Source: JBJMQS01 sp045802605
Lineage (GTDB): Bacteria > Planctomycetota > Planctomycetia > Gemmatales > Gemmataceae
Assembly: GCA_045802605.1 (NCBI GenBank)
Contig: JBJMQS010000050.1
Location: 49,170-113,169 of the forward strand
DNA: 64,000 nt
Direction of reading: 5' to 3'
Position 1 is the first letter of the stretch. Every line of letters begins with the position of its first letter. The translations under genes were made by a program, and so were the position numbers. This document shows, piece after piece, positions 18,876-28,141 of the stretch. The notes beneath the pieces were generated by a model, which ran no database searches, was not told the DNA's origin, and saw only the letters and a list, made by a program, of their open reading frames with translations.

Positions 18876-20111
18876 TCAGATCAGGGAAGTACCGGTGGGC
18901 ACGTTGGAAACAAAAGGGCGATACTCGAGCATTCGGATGATCCCGCGTGGGCTCACTTCGTAAGTGATCCCTCGCCATTGCACGTGCCGAAGCCAACTCG
19001 CGGAAATCATCGCCGCCAGATAGACCGCGTACGTTAGGGGGAGGGCCGCCAACGCTTGCCATGGGATGAGATGGACTGGCTCATTCCTTGCCTTTTGCAA
19101 AGGTTGAATATACCACTCCACCACAAAAAGTCCGCCGACTAACACCAAAAAGTAGCTCGACAAGCCTAAGACACTCATTGCGGCGGGCTCCCATCGATGT
19201 TGAAAAACCGCGACCGCCAATGCCACGACGGAACCCCCAAACGCAGCACCGGTCGATAGGCCAAAGATAAAAACCCACCGCCAAGCCGGGTGATGAACCC
19301 GCGCTGCCAGCATCTGCCGGCGAATAAAAGTGAATGCATTGCGCAAATCAATACGCTCGTACGAACACATGGTTGCTTGGCCGACCGCTTTAGCTCGCAA
19401 GCCGCGATTGTGGAGGAGGGGGGGCAGCGAAGTGTCGTCGCAAAAGCAGTGGGCCCAGTGTTCCAGGATCTTGCAATCCCGAATTGCGTCCATGCGCAGA
19501 GCCAGCGACCCACCCCACGGAATACCGAACGCCGTCATTTGCAAGGTCGCGCCGGCGTTCCAACCGTATCGGACCAAAGTACCCGGGTTCGTAGCGACCG
19601 GGACAAACCAGCGCTGGCCATGAGTGGCCCCCACTCGCGATTCATTCAAAGGCGCGACCAGGTCGCGCAGCCAGTCCGGGTAAGCGCGCACATCGGCATC
19701 AATGAGGGCCACGACGTGGGTGCTGTTATCAAGCGCCGTGATCGCCTCAATCAGTGCGTTCATCTTCAGGGTGCAAGTGTCGCGGTGGTGATGAAGCGTT
19801 TGGATGAAGACATTCGAGGCACCCAATTCTGAAATTACTCGTTCGACAACGGGCCGCGATGGATCGTCCGGATGGTCAATGACAACACGAACTTCGTAGC
19901 GGGGGTAGTTTTGCGACAAAATGCCGCGAAGGCACCGCTCTAGTGATGGGTCAGCCCCGCGCAAACACAAAATGATGGCCGCCTTGGGCCATTCGTCGGT
20001 CGGTTGCGAAGGCGTGCCACGAAAAAGGCGGCCGAACTGCCGGACCCAAATGACTTGGCAGATCGCCGCCGCTAGCAGAATTCCGAGGCTGATCGAGGCG
20101 ACAACCAGCAT
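18876..20111 (-). CDS. membrane GT2-family glycosyltransferase
   Basis: A 411-residue protein with an N-terminal membrane helix (residues 1-24), a GT-A catalytic domain and two to three C-terminal membrane segments. The catalytic domain shows AAIILCLRGADPSLERCLRG, the DADV acceptor/metal site in VVALIDADVRAYPDWL, and GGSLALRMDAI with a CDDTSL motif (D-D-T instead of the commoner E-D-x-D). This layout resembles GT2/GT21 (ceramide-glucosyltransferase or HpnI-like) enzymes that glycosylate lipids. Its ATG shares one base with the TAA of aceF (TAATG at 20109-20113), so the two are translationally coupled, an unexpected pairing. Acceptor unknown; a lipid is inferred from topology. Confidence 0.78.
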   Translation of the reverse strand: MLVVASISLGILLAAAICQVIWVRQFGRLFRGTPSQPTDEWPKAAIILCLRGADPSLERCLRGILSQNYPRYEVRVVIDHPDDPSRPVVERVISELGASNVFIQTLHHHRDTCTLKMNALIEAITALDNSTHVVALIDADVRAYPDWLRDLVAPLNESRVGATHGQRWFVPVATNPGTLVRYGWNAGATLQMTAFGIPWGGSLALRMDAIRDCKILEHWAHCFCDDTSLPPLLHNRGLRAKAVGQATMCSYERIDLRNAFTFIRRQMLAARVHHPAWRWVFIFGLSTGAAFGGSVVALAVAVFQHRWEPAAMSVLGLSSYFLVLVGGLFVVEWYIQPLQKARNEPVHLIPWQALAALPLTYAVYLAAMISASWLRHVQWRGITYEVSPRGIIRMLEYRPFVSNVPTGTSLI

Positions 20112-21397
20112 TACGCCTCGACTGCGAGCAACATCACGTTTTCAAGCATCGAAGCGACCCGCCGGCAGAAACGGGCGCCATCCGCTCCATCGATCACGCG
20201 GTGATCGTAGCTGAGCGACAACGGCAACTGAAGCCTTGGCACGATTTGGCCATTGAGCACGGTGGGCTGCAAACGCGACCGGCTCAATCCCAAAATTGCG
20301 ACGTCCGGATAATTGACGATTGGCGTGAACGATGTGCCGCCGATGCCGCCCAAGTTGGACACGGTAAACGTGCTGCCCCGCATCTCCTCGATGCCGAGCT
20401 TCCGCTGCCGGGCCCGCTCGGCCACTTCGGTGAGCTCCGCAGCCAATTGCCGGACCGGCTTGCGATCGACGTCGCGAATCACCGGCACCAGAAGGCCATA
20501 TTCCGTATCGACCGCGACACCGATGTGTAAGTACTTCTTGAAGACGAGTTCACCCTTCGCGACATCGAGGCTGGCGTTGAACTGCGGGAACTCTTGCAGG
20601 GCAACCGCACACGCCTTCATTGCAAAAGCGGTGACCGTGAGCTTTGGCCCATTGCCTTCTTGCGAACGGCGGAATGCTTCGAGGTCGGTGATGTCGGCCA
20701 GATCGTTTTGCGTGACGTGCGGCACTTGATGCCACGACAATGACATCTGCTCGGCAATTTTTCGCCGCACCATTTCGAGCGGCTGAACTTCGACCGGGCC
20801 CCACTTCGAGAAATCGGGCAGGGATGGTGAGATGCTCGTCCCCGCGCCACCTCGCTGCGCGAAGGCGATGACATCTTCCTGCAGCACTCGACCCCGCGGC
20901 CCCGAACCGGGCACTCCCGTGAGGTCCACTCCGAGCTTTCGCGCCAGCCGCCGAGTGGCCGGGCCGGCCGCCACGAACTTATCAGGACTGATCCGCGGAG
21001 TCGGCTCGCCATTTCGGCCGCTCGGTGCTGGAGCGCGAGCCGAGTCGGGCGATTTATCGACTGTCTTGGCCGGCCTCGCGGGCTCCGCAGGTTTCTCAGC
21101 AGCCTTCGCGGGTTTGGGTGGTTCGGCGGCCTTCGGCGGCGGGGCCGGAGCGCCGTTGGCCCCAGCGTCTGCTCGCGCCAGCACCGCTCCCGACTTGACC
21201 TTCTGGCCCTTCTTGGCAACGACTTCCGTGATCTTGCCTTCGATCCCGGCGGGAACCTCGACAGTGCTCTTCTCGGCCTCGATCACCACCACGATGTCGC
21301 CTTGTTTGACGACATCGCCTGGCTTGACCTTCACCTCGAGCACGCCGCCTTCGGAAATGTTCTCGCCCAAGTCCGGCAACGTAATGTCAACAGGCAT
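20111..21397 (-). CDS. aceF: dihydrolipoamide acetyltransferase, pyruvate dehydrogenase E2
   Basis: A 428-residue E2 acyltransferase. The lipoyl domain covers residues 1-78 with the lipoylated Lys43 in EAEKSTVEVPA. An Ala/Pro/Lys-rich linker follows (about 80-130), then a peripheral-subunit-binding domain (ATRRLARKLGVDLTGVPGSG, about 148-185) and the catalytic domain (about 205-428) ending in SLSYDHRVIDGADGARF, with the H-x3-D active site. It transfers the acetyl group from E1-bound lipoamide to CoA. A single lipoyl domain is fewer than the three of E. coli AceF. GGAG lies nine bases before ATG 21397, and aceE ends only 11 bases upstream. The E3 subunit gene is not in the window. Other acyl-CoA specificities are unlikely given the homodimeric E1 partner. 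Confidence 0.93.
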   Translation of the reverse strand: MPVDITLPDLGENISEGGVLEVKVKPGDVVKQGDIVVVIEAEKSTVEVPAGIEGKITEVVAKKGQKVKSGAVLARADAGANGAPAPPPKAAEPPKPAKAAEKPAEPARPAKTVDKSPDSARAPAPSGRNGEPTPRISPDKFVAAGPATRRLARKLGVDLTGVPGSGPRGRVLQEDVIAFAQRGGAGTSISPSLPDFSKWGPVEVQPLEMVRRKIAEQMSLSWHQVPHVTQNDLADITDLEAFRRSQEGNGPKLTVTAFAMKACAVALQEFPQFNASLDVAKGELVFKKYLHIGVAVDTEYGLLVPVIRDVDRKPVRQLAAELTEVAERARQRKLGIEEMRGSTFTVSNLGGIGGTSFTPIVNYPDVAILGLSRSRLQPTVLNGQIVPRLQLPLSLSYDHRVIDGADGARFCRRVASMLENVMLLAVEA

Positions 21398-21408
21398 TGC
21401 TTCTCCAA

Positions 21409-24111
21409 TTATGCCTTCAGAGGATCGATCTTCTCCGGATCGATCCGCAAATCCTTGATCGCCGAGGCGACCACGGCTGGTTCAATTTCCTTGCGTGCCG
21501 CCAAGCGAGACAGCGTCGCAACGACGATGCACTCCGCGTCGATCTCGAAGTGCCGCCGCAAGACCGGTCGATCGTCCGATCGGCCAAAGCCATCAGTGCC
21601 GAGCGTGAACAACCCACCAGGCACCCAGCGGCTAATCATCTCCGGAGTCAATTTCATGAAATCGCTCGCGGCAATGAATGTCCCTGTTTCATTGGCCAGC
21701 GTTTTTTCGATATAGCTCTGCTTTGGTTGCGACGTGGGATGCAGCATATTCCGTCGTTCGCATGACAACGCGTCACGACGCAGTTCGCTGTAACTAGTCA
21801 CGCTCCAAACATCCGCGGCTACACGATACTTTTCGCCGAGAATCTCCTGCGCACGCAACGCCTCGCGGATGATCACGTCACTGCCGAACAAATGCACCTT
21901 AGGGCCATGGACCGTGTTGCCGGCGGGACGCAGTTTGTAGAGGCCGCGGAGAATGCCCTCGGTGGCGCCCGGGGGCATCGGCGGCATCGCATACGATTCG
22001 TTCTGCAGCGTCAGATAGAAATAAATGTCCTCGTTCTCTTGGTACATCCGGCGAATGCCGTCCTGCAGAATCACCGCGATCTCGTAGGCGAACGCCGGGT
22101 CATAGCTGACGCAGTTCGGGATCAGCGAAGCTTGCAGATGACTTTGGCCGTCTTGGTGCTGCAGTCCTTCTCCGTTAAGCGTCGTTCGTCCCGCCGTCGC
22201 ACCGAGGAGGAAACCTCGGCACCGCATGTCGCCGGCCGCATAAGCCAAGTCGCCGATCCGCTGGAAGCCGAACATCGAGTAGAAGATGTAAAACGGGATC
22301 ATCGGCAGGCCGTGCGTAGAGTATGACGACGACGCGGCAATGAACGACGACATCGCGCCGGCTTCGGTGATGCCCTCTTCCAGGATCATTCCGTCTTTGG
22401 CTTCGCGATAGCGTACTTGAAACTTGGAATCGACCGGATCGTATAGCTGGCCCACGTTCGAATAGATGCCGAAGGGATTGAACATCGAATCCATGCCGAA
22501 CGTCCGCGCTTCATCGGGGATGATCGGCACGATATGCTTGGCGATGTTTTGATCGCGGAGCAACACATCCTTGAGAATGCTGACAAAGGCGCCGGTGGTA
22601 GACACTTCGCCAGCGCCTGAGCCGCCGAGATAGCCTTTAAACGCTTCGAGCGGCGGCGCTTTGAGCGCTTCGTGCCGCAACACCCGTGCGGGGAGATAGC
22701 CGCCCAACTCCTGCCGGCGTGCCTTGATGTACTTGATCTCCTCCGAATCCTCCGGAGGCCGATACAAATTCATCTCTTTGACGTTGTCTTCGGGGATCGG
22801 CAAGTTGAAGCGGACGCGGAATTTCTTGAGTGCATCCTCGGTCAACTTCTTTTGCTGGTGCGTCGTGTTGCGAGCTTCACCCGCATCGCCAAGGCCGTAG
22901 CCCTTGATCGTCTTGGCGAGAATGACTGTCGGCCGGCCGGTAGGACGCAGGGCCGCTTGGTACGCCGCGTAAACCTTGGCCGGGTCGTGGCCACCGCGTG
23001 GCAGGCGGGCTAAGCGATCATCTGGTATGTCCTTGACCAGTTCGAGCAACTCCGGCGCGACGCCGAACAAATGCTCGCGCATATACGCGCCGCCTTCGAC
23101 CGCGTATTTTTGATACTCGCCGTCAACGATTTCACCGAGCCGTTTGACGAGCAAGCCGGATGTATCCGCTTCGAAGAGCGGATCCCACTCGCTGCCCCAC
23201 ACGACCTTGATGACGTTCCAGCCCGCGCCGCGGAAAGCCGCTTCGAGCTCTTGAATGATCTTGCCGTTGCCGCGCACCGGCCCATCGAGCCGTTGCAAAT
23301 TGCAGTTGACGATGAACGTGAGATTGTCGAGGCGTTCACGGGCCGCGAGCGTGATCGCGCCGAGCGACTCGGGCTCATCCGTCTCGCCGTCGCCGAGGAA
23401 GCACCAGACGTGTTGCTGGGATGTGTCCTTCAGCCCCCGATGGTGCAGGTAGCGGTTGAACCGCGCTTGGTAGATCGCCATGATCGGGCCCAGGCCCATC
23501 GACACCGTCGCGAATTGCCAGAAGTCGGGCATCAACCATGGATGCGGATAGCTCGACAAACCGCCGGCCGGGGCGAGTTCCTTGCGATAGTTGTCGAGCT
23601 TCTGCTGCGACAGCCGGCCTTCAAGAAAGGCACGGCCATAAATACCCGGCGACGAGTGGCCCTGGAAATAGATCTGGTCCCCGCCGCCCGGCGCGTCGGG
23701 CCCGCGGAACACATGATTGAATCCGATCTCATAAAGAGTGGCGGCGGAAGCGTAGGTCGAGATGTGGCCGCCGTTGTGACCTTTGGCGACCATTGCCATT
23801 GCATTCCAGCGAATCAGACTCTTGATCCGTCGCTCGATCGCTCGGTTGCCCGGAAAGTCCGGCTGCTCGGAGACCGGGATCGTGTTGACGTAGGGTGTGG
23901 TAAAACCAGTTGGCGCGGCCGCGCCGTAACGCTGAGCCGCGATTTGCAGTTGCGTGAGAAGATAGCTGGCTCGGCCCGTTCCCTCGGCTTCAATCACCGA
24001 TTCGAGCGCATCGAGCCATTCTTGTGTTTCGAGGAAATCGTCATCCGAATCAGGTGGCAGCGGATGGCCATTGACGCCAATGACAGGGGCGTCGGTCAGC
24101 TTGGCCGGCAT
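21409..24111 (-). CDS. aceE: pyruvate dehydrogenase E1 component, homodimeric type
   Basis: A 900-residue thiamine-diphosphate enzyme, close to the 887 residues of E. coli AceE. Visible landmarks are NAMAMVAKGHNGGHISTYAS, YFQGHSSPGIYGRAFLEGRL, the TPP/metal site CFLGDGETDEPESLGAITLA with NCNLQRLDGPVRGNGKI downstream, and the transketolase-like central domain (ITEAGAMSSFIAASSSYSTH). It decarboxylates pyruvate and acetylates the lipoyl group of the neighbouring E2. The frame opens at 24333, but ATG 24111 is right: AAGGAG lies nine bases upstream and the protein begins MPAKLTDAPVIG, whereas the extension reads like non-coding DNA. It is first of an apparent four-gene transcript (aceE, aceF, GT2, SDR). 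Confidence 0.95.
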   Translation of the reverse strand: MPAKLTDAPVIGVNGHPLPPDSDDDFLETQEWLDALESVIEAEGTGRASYLLTQLQIAAQRYGAAAPTGFTTPYVNTIPVSEQPDFPGNRAIERRIKSLIRWNAMAMVAKGHNGGHISTYASAATLYEIGFNHVFRGPDAPGGGDQIYFQGHSSPGIYGRAFLEGRLSQQKLDNYRKELAPAGGLSSYPHPWLMPDFWQFATVSMGLGPIMAIYQARFNRYLHHRGLKDTSQQHVWCFLGDGETDEPESLGAITLAARERLDNLTFIVNCNLQRLDGPVRGNGKIIQELEAAFRGAGWNVIKVVWGSEWDPLFEADTSGLLVKRLGEIVDGEYQKYAVEGGAYMREHLFGVAPELLELVKDIPDDRLARLPRGGHDPAKVYAAYQAALRPTGRPTVILAKTIKGYGLGDAGEARNTTHQQKKLTEDALKKFRVRFNLPIPEDNVKEMNLYRPPEDSEEIKYIKARRQELGGYLPARVLRHEALKAPPLEAFKGYLGGSGAGEVSTTGAFVSILKDVLLRDQNIAKHIVPIIPDEARTFGMDSMFNPFGIYSNVGQLYDPVDSKFQVRYREAKDGMILEEGITEAGAMSSFIAASSSYSTHGLPMIPFYIFYSMFGFQRIGDLAYAAGDMRCRGFLLGATAGRTTLNGEGLQHQDGQSHLQASLIPNCVSYDPAFAYEIAVILQDGIRRMYQENEDIYFYLTLQNESYAMPPMPPGATEGILRGLYKLRPAGNTVHGPKVHLFGSDVIIREALRAQEILGEKYRVAADVWSVTSYSELRRDALSCERRNMLHPTSQPKQSYIEKTLANETGTFIAASDFMKLTPEMISRWVPGGLFTLGTDGFGRSDDRPVLRRHFEIDAECIVVATLSRLAARKEIEPAVVASAIKDLRIDPEKIDPLKA

Positions 24112-24297
24112 GAAAACAGCTCCTTCAACTATCGTTCGGGCGACGATTCGCTCCGCGAACCACGTAAGGTTCATTCTACGAATGCGGAGGGAGTTGTTGA
24201 TAGCCCTCGGCCAGGCCGTAAAGCGTGATGTCATCGGCTTTTTCGGGCCAACTGCTATGGATTCTCGCCGCTGTGGTCCCCGGTGAGCCTTTATTTT

Positions 24298-24373
24298 GTT
24301 AGCCCGACGCGCGAGCGAGGGCGAACCACGCAAGCGAATGCAGGGTTCGCCCTCGCTCGCGCGTCGGGCTAAC
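24298..24373. repeat. 30-bp perfect inverted repeat, REP-like
   Basis: The arms 24298-24327 and 24344-24373 are exact reverse complements of 30 bases, beginning GTTAGCCCGACGCGCGAGCG, separated by 16 bases. It lies in the 343-base gap (24112-24454) between the divergent aceE and the small gene at 24455. The rest of the gap holds nothing recognisable except presumed promoters. No T-run follows either arm, so a simple terminator is unlikely, and the site is between divergent starts. A mobile REP/BIME-like hairpin is the most plausible reading. Confidence 0.8.
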
Positions 24374-24454
24374 GACGTATCACTTCCTGGCCGGCCTGCA
24401 TTGCGGATTGCGGCTCTGCGTTTACGATAAAGAGCAGTTCTGGAGTCCGTTCTG

Positions 24455-24901
24455 ATGCGTATCGAATTCTATGGCATGATTTTTGAGACCCCGCGCGTCT
24501 CGTTCTATCTGTGGGCTCCCTGGCGCGCCAGCCATCTCGAACACAAGTTATTTGAAGCTGTTCATGCTCTCCCCGGTGCCCAATCGGACCAGAACAACGA
24601 CGAGGTCGGCGTTCATTACGATGACCCCAAGTCGGTGCGTTCTGCCTTCCATGCCGTAGCGCGTGTGCTCAAGGGTTGGCAGGAAGAAGCGGAGATGGGG
24701 ACCGACAAGCGAAGTTGGCGCTGGTTGCTCGACGGCGATACCAATGCCGACGGCTATGACCACAACGGCGAGCCGTTCGGCCTCTGGGGCGTCATTCGGG
24801 TCAGCGTCGATCGTGGCGGCCTGGGCGAAAGCGAAAAAGGAGAAGACATCGATCTGGAAGGGTTCGGTGTCCGCTTCTCCGGCGAGAAATTCATCAAATA
24901 G
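24455..24901 (+). CDS. conserved-looking hypothetical protein
   Basis: A 148-residue soluble protein, acidic, with no signal peptide or membrane segment. It begins MRIEFYGMIFETPRVSFYLW and contains WRWLLDGDTNADGYDHNGEP, a D/N-rich loop that could bind metal. GGAG occurs ten bases before ATG 24455. I do not recognise the family. Codon usage and the clean start make it a likely real gene. It converges with the small membrane protein gene, two bases apart. Confidence 0.6.
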   Translation: MRIEFYGMIFETPRVSFYLWAPWRASHLEHKLFEAVHALPGAQSDQNNDEVGVHYDDPKSVRSAFHAVARVLKGWQEEAEMGTDKRSWRWLLDGDTNADGYDHNGEPFGLWGVIRVSVDRGGLGESEKGEDIDLEGFGVRFSGEKFIK

Positions 24902-24903
24902 GG

Positions 24904-25368
24904 TTAGCTCGCTCGGTCTAGTTCGTCATTCTCCAGTATCAAAGGCGCGGCACCAAATCGGCGGCGAATGGCATCGACCGATTTGCGGACCCGGGGCCAT
25001 CGAACCAATCGTTGCTCCATTTGTCGTTTGCCAGGGAACTCAACCAGCATGAGTCCCAAAAGGATCGTGAGCAGACCCTGACCGGGGACGCCTGGCAACG
25101 AAAGTACGATTCCCAGGGACACCAGCAACCAGCCTGCGAAATTGCGGAAAATCCGGAACGACCAGCGCAAAATAGGGTGCCGATGACGTGTCCAGTCCGG
25201 GGTATGGGGACCCAGAAAATAGTCGGCGGGAATCTTAACGAGGGCGAGGGCGGTAACCGCTATGCTTCCCGCGGCCATAAGGATTGCCAAGCCGACTACA
25301 CTTACCCAAAGGGGCAGGCCGGGGATTTCCAGTCGTTTTGTGACCCAAGCGGCAATTTGGTCAAGCAT
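24904..25368 (-). CDS. small membrane protein, PGPGW-like
   Basis: A 154-residue protein with a membrane segment near residues 22-45 (VSVVGLAILMAAGSIAVTAL) and a second hydrophobic region near 77-108. That second region (WLLVSLGIVLSLPGVPGQGL followed by LTILLGLMLVEFPGKR) resembles the PGPGW family of small putative transmembrane proteins, whose signature is a P-G-x-P-G-x-G turn followed by a glycine helix. The C-terminus is basic with RRWPRVRKS-like character and an acidic end. Function of that family is unknown to me. It lies back to back with the first protease gene. Confidence 0.6.
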   Translation of the reverse strand: MLDQIAAWVTKRLEIPGLPLWVSVVGLAILMAAGSIAVTALALVKIPADYFLGPHTPDWTRHRHPILRWSFRIFRNFAGWLLVSLGIVLSLPGVPGQGLLTILLGLMLVEFPGKRQMEQRLVRWPRVRKSVDAIRRRFGAAPLILENDELDRAS

Positions 25369-25514
25369 TAGTAACGACTCGGGGCTGACCCCTTGCGGTT
25401 CGATTGCGCCATCGCCTAAACTAGACGGTGCGTCATTGTCTTATTGTCCCGGGTCATGGTACGCGCACAGGTCGCCGGGTTTTTGACCGGCCACACCCCT
25501 CGGAGCTAAGTGAA

Positions 25515-28058
25515 ATGGCTGTCTCGGTGAGCTGCCCCGGCTGCGCTAATTCCTTCACAATTAGTGACGATCTTCTCGGCAAGAAGGTCCGCTGCAAGAG
25601 CTGCCAGGAAGTCTTTGTTGCCATGGGTGTCAAAGTAGCCGCCGGCGCCAAGGGCGGCGATGAGCGCATCCAAGCTCGAGTCCCGGCGGGAAAGACGCGC
25701 GTCAACGGTAAAGCCAACGGAGACGCAACCCTGCAAGCCAAAGCGAAATCACAAGCGGGCATGAGCGGCGGCACGAAGCTCGCGATTGCGGGCGGTGCGC
25801 TCGCTTTTGTAGTCATGGCCGCTGTCACCGGCTGGGCTGTCATGGGCCGTGGTGGTGACACGAAGAACACCCAAGTCGCCGCGAACACGTCCTCCACTTC
25901 CACTCCCAAGATCAATCTGAACGACACCCCGCCAGTCGATACTTCCGACAAGCCAGTTGAACAACCCAAGGCGAAGGCACCGGTCACGACGACTCCGGTC
26001 GAGAAGCCGCGGACAGGCCCCGCGAAGTTTGTCGAGCAGTCAGCCCGTCGCCCGGTGCGAATCGAGCCGGCCACGATTGATAAGGTCAAGAAATCCTCCG
26101 GATGGATCAAGATTGCATTTCTCGGGACCGGGGCTACCGGCAGCGGCTGGTTCGCTGAGCCGGGCATCCTCATGACCAACTCCCACGTCGTGGGAATGAA
26201 GGAGCCCGCCGAGGCGCCGCCTGATTGGATCAAGGTGGTCCTGGATTCCGGGCAACCGACCGAACGCACGTTCGATGCAAAGCTGCTGGGGTTGGATCGC
26301 GACAACGATCTCGCGGCTTTGAAAATCGAAGGCGACAATCTGCCGCCGCCCATGCCGATTGCGCGCTCGTCGGAATTACGTGAAGGCGATGTGCTTTACA
26401 CCATCGGGTTTCCAAGGCCGCAGGATATTCTGGGAGTGGCAGCGGGCATTTTTAACGACGCTAAGGTGTCGGACTTTGTCCATACGGTGAAGTCACGTGA
26501 GACACACGTCACGGGCCGGTTTCCCTATCCCAATGGCAGCGTTAAGTACATTCAGGGTGAGGGTGGCAGCGATCCAGGCAACTCGGGCGGCATGATCGTC
26601 GATTCGGCCGGTCAAGTGCGGCTCATGGTGGTCGCAGGATTCGGCAGCGAACAGATCGAGCTCTTCATTCCCAGCGAATATGTGATCTACTTTTTGCAGG
26701 GCCGCATCCTGAAAGTCATCCCGGCTCAAGCCTACGAGACGAATGGCAAAGTCCGGCAGATGTTGACTGCCATGGTCGCGGACCCGATGAAGCGAATTAA
26801 GCACATTTCATTGGAGATGTGGACTGGTAGCCCCGATCGAAAGATGCGGCCCGCGTCCGAATCGGCGCCGTCGCCGCTGCCTGGGGACTCACCACGGCAA
26901 TCCGTGGAATTGGCCTATGACGCCAACACCAAGGTGCCGATCGGCGAAGCCATCGAAGCCAAAGGTGAGTGGGATGTCATTCCGCTGAAGGATGGTCAAG
27001 TCTATTGGGTGCAGCCGCATTACACCGGCATGGATGGCTCGGAGCGCTGGGGCGAAGCGGTCCCCCTGCCGATGGGTGGAATTCCGGTTCAAAAGAAGCC
27101 AGCCACCTTGGCTTTGAAGCACACCGCCAACACCGAACGGAATTTAGAAATCGATAGCCACATGGGTTTGGGCGTCTCGCCCGAATTCGGTGAGCTCCAC
27201 ATCCAAGGCAACCATGTCATCTCCCGCATGACGGAAAAAACCATATCGGTTCAACCCGATGGCGCGGCCAAGATGAAGCTCTCCTTCAACAAACTGAAGT
27301 TCAAAGACCATGACGACGAACAGGAATTCCGCCGATCTTATCGCGGAGTGCTCGAATCGATTTCGAATGTCTCTACCGAACTGACGTTGACGAAAAACGG
27401 CGCGATTCGCACTCCACGGCCCGACCTCAAGAAGGTGCCCGTCTTAGCTCGATCGCTGGCCGACGATTTTAATCGACAGACAATTCAGTCTCTCGAAGCA
27501 TTCGGCCTGTCGCTGCCAGATCGCGTTGTTCAGCCGGGGGAAACTTGGAAGTGCGACGTCAATCAGGCGATTGTGTTTCCGGTCGGCCGCGGAATCACTC
27601 TCACGGAAAACGGTCTTTTCAACATGGTTTGCCGGTACGACGGTGTGCGTACTCGAGAAGGTCGTGAAGAAGCCGTCATTGAATTCGAAGGGAAGATCGC
27701 TCGGGAGGGCGACTCGGTTACGAAGTTGCCCGATACCATTGATCCCAGCGCGAAGGCCGGCGCCACCAAGGACAAAGTACCACAAGGGCGCGGCATGCAT
27801 GGCTACGTGCGCGGGGCGGCCCTGGTCGATCTACAAACCGGCGCTGTGTCTTTGGGTAGCAGCGTATCGGAAATGGAATTTCACGTGGAGTACCTCCAAC
27901 AAAAGATCAAGTTCGGAGCGGCTCTGCGCGTCAACCTCAATCGCGAAGTGGCACCGGGGGCCTTGGCTTGGAGTCGAGAGCGATTGTTGCCCAATCATGA
28001 ACTCATCGTAACGCCGTTCGTCGGTGCACCGGACATCACCCTGAGCGCAGCACCGTGA
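25515..28058 (+). CDS. zinc-ribbon, membrane-anchored HtrA-like serine protease
   Basis: An 847-residue protein. Residues 1-36 are a zinc ribbon of the MJ0042 type (Cys7, Cys10, Cys27, Cys30). A low-complexity Lys/Ala stretch leads to a membrane helix near 96-116 (AIAGGALAFVVMAAVTGWAV), then a Thr/Pro/Lys linker. Residues about 190-400 form a trypsin-like S1C domain with an intact triad: His224 in TNSHVVGM, Asp265 in DRDNDLAAL, Ser357 in PGNSGGMIV. There is no obvious PDZ domain. The remaining 450 residues form a beta-rich region I cannot name, repeated in the downstream paralog (PLPGDSPRQSVELAYD matching PLQGDSPRAEATMDYK). ATG 25515 is chosen over the open frame from 25428 because the ribbon begins there and GGAG lies upstream. 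Probably acts outside the cytoplasmic membrane. Confidence 0.85.
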   Translation: MAVSVSCPGCANSFTISDDLLGKKVRCKSCQEVFVAMGVKVAAGAKGGDERIQARVPAGKTRVNGKANGDATLQAKAKSQAGMSGGTKLAIAGGALAFVVMAAVTGWAVMGRGGDTKNTQVAANTSSTSTPKINLNDTPPVDTSDKPVEQPKAKAPVTTTPVEKPRTGPAKFVEQSARRPVRIEPATIDKVKKSSGWIKIAFLGTGATGSGWFAEPGILMTNSHVVGMKEPAEAPPDWIKVVLDSGQPTERTFDAKLLGLDRDNDLAALKIEGDNLPPPMPIARSSELREGDVLYTIGFPRPQDILGVAAGIFNDAKVSDFVHTVKSRETHVTGRFPYPNGSVKYIQGEGGSDPGNSGGMIVDSAGQVRLMVVAGFGSEQIELFIPSEYVIYFLQGRILKVIPAQAYETNGKVRQMLTAMVADPMKRIKHISLEMWTGSPDRKMRPASESAPSPLPGDSPRQSVELAYDANTKVPIGEAIEAKGEWDVIPLKDGQVYWVQPHYTGMDGSERWGEAVPLPMGGIPVQKKPATLALKHTANTERNLEIDSHMGLGVSPEFGELHIQGNHVISRMTEKTISVQPDGAAKMKLSFNKLKFKDHDDEQEFRRSYRGVLESISNVSTELTLTKNGAIRTPRPDLKKVPVLARSLADDFNRQTIQSLEAFGLSLPDRVVQPGETWKCDVNQAIVFPVGRGITLTENGLFNMVCRYDGVRTREGREEAVIEFEGKIAREGDSVTKLPDTIDPSAKAGATKDKVPQGRGMHGYVRGAALVDLQTGAVSLGSSVSEMEFHVEYLQQKIKFGAALRVNLNREVAPGALAWSRERLLPNHELIVTPFVGAPDITLSAAP

Positions 28059-28141
28059 ATCGATGATCATCGATTCCAAGTTGGAAATCGAACTTATCGG
28101 TCCGACGGAAGGTCGGACGTTTATTCGAGAGGACAGTTGAA
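28058..28141. promoter_or_regulatory. palindrome and hairpin between the two protease genes
   Basis: An exact 18-base palindrome (AATCGATGATCATCGATT, 28058-28075) begins at the last base of the first protease stop codon. A 7-bp hairpin (GTCCGAC at 28100-28106, GTCGGAC at 28112-28118) follows and precedes the short T-rich GTTTATTC. These could form a weak terminator or attenuator, or a binding site for a dimeric regulator of the second gene. Sequence symmetry is certain; function is a guess. Confidence 0.4.

Noticed and set aside
23071..24228. 385-codon plus-strand open frame
   Set aside because: Antisense to aceE, which has unambiguous pyruvate dehydrogenase E1 motifs.
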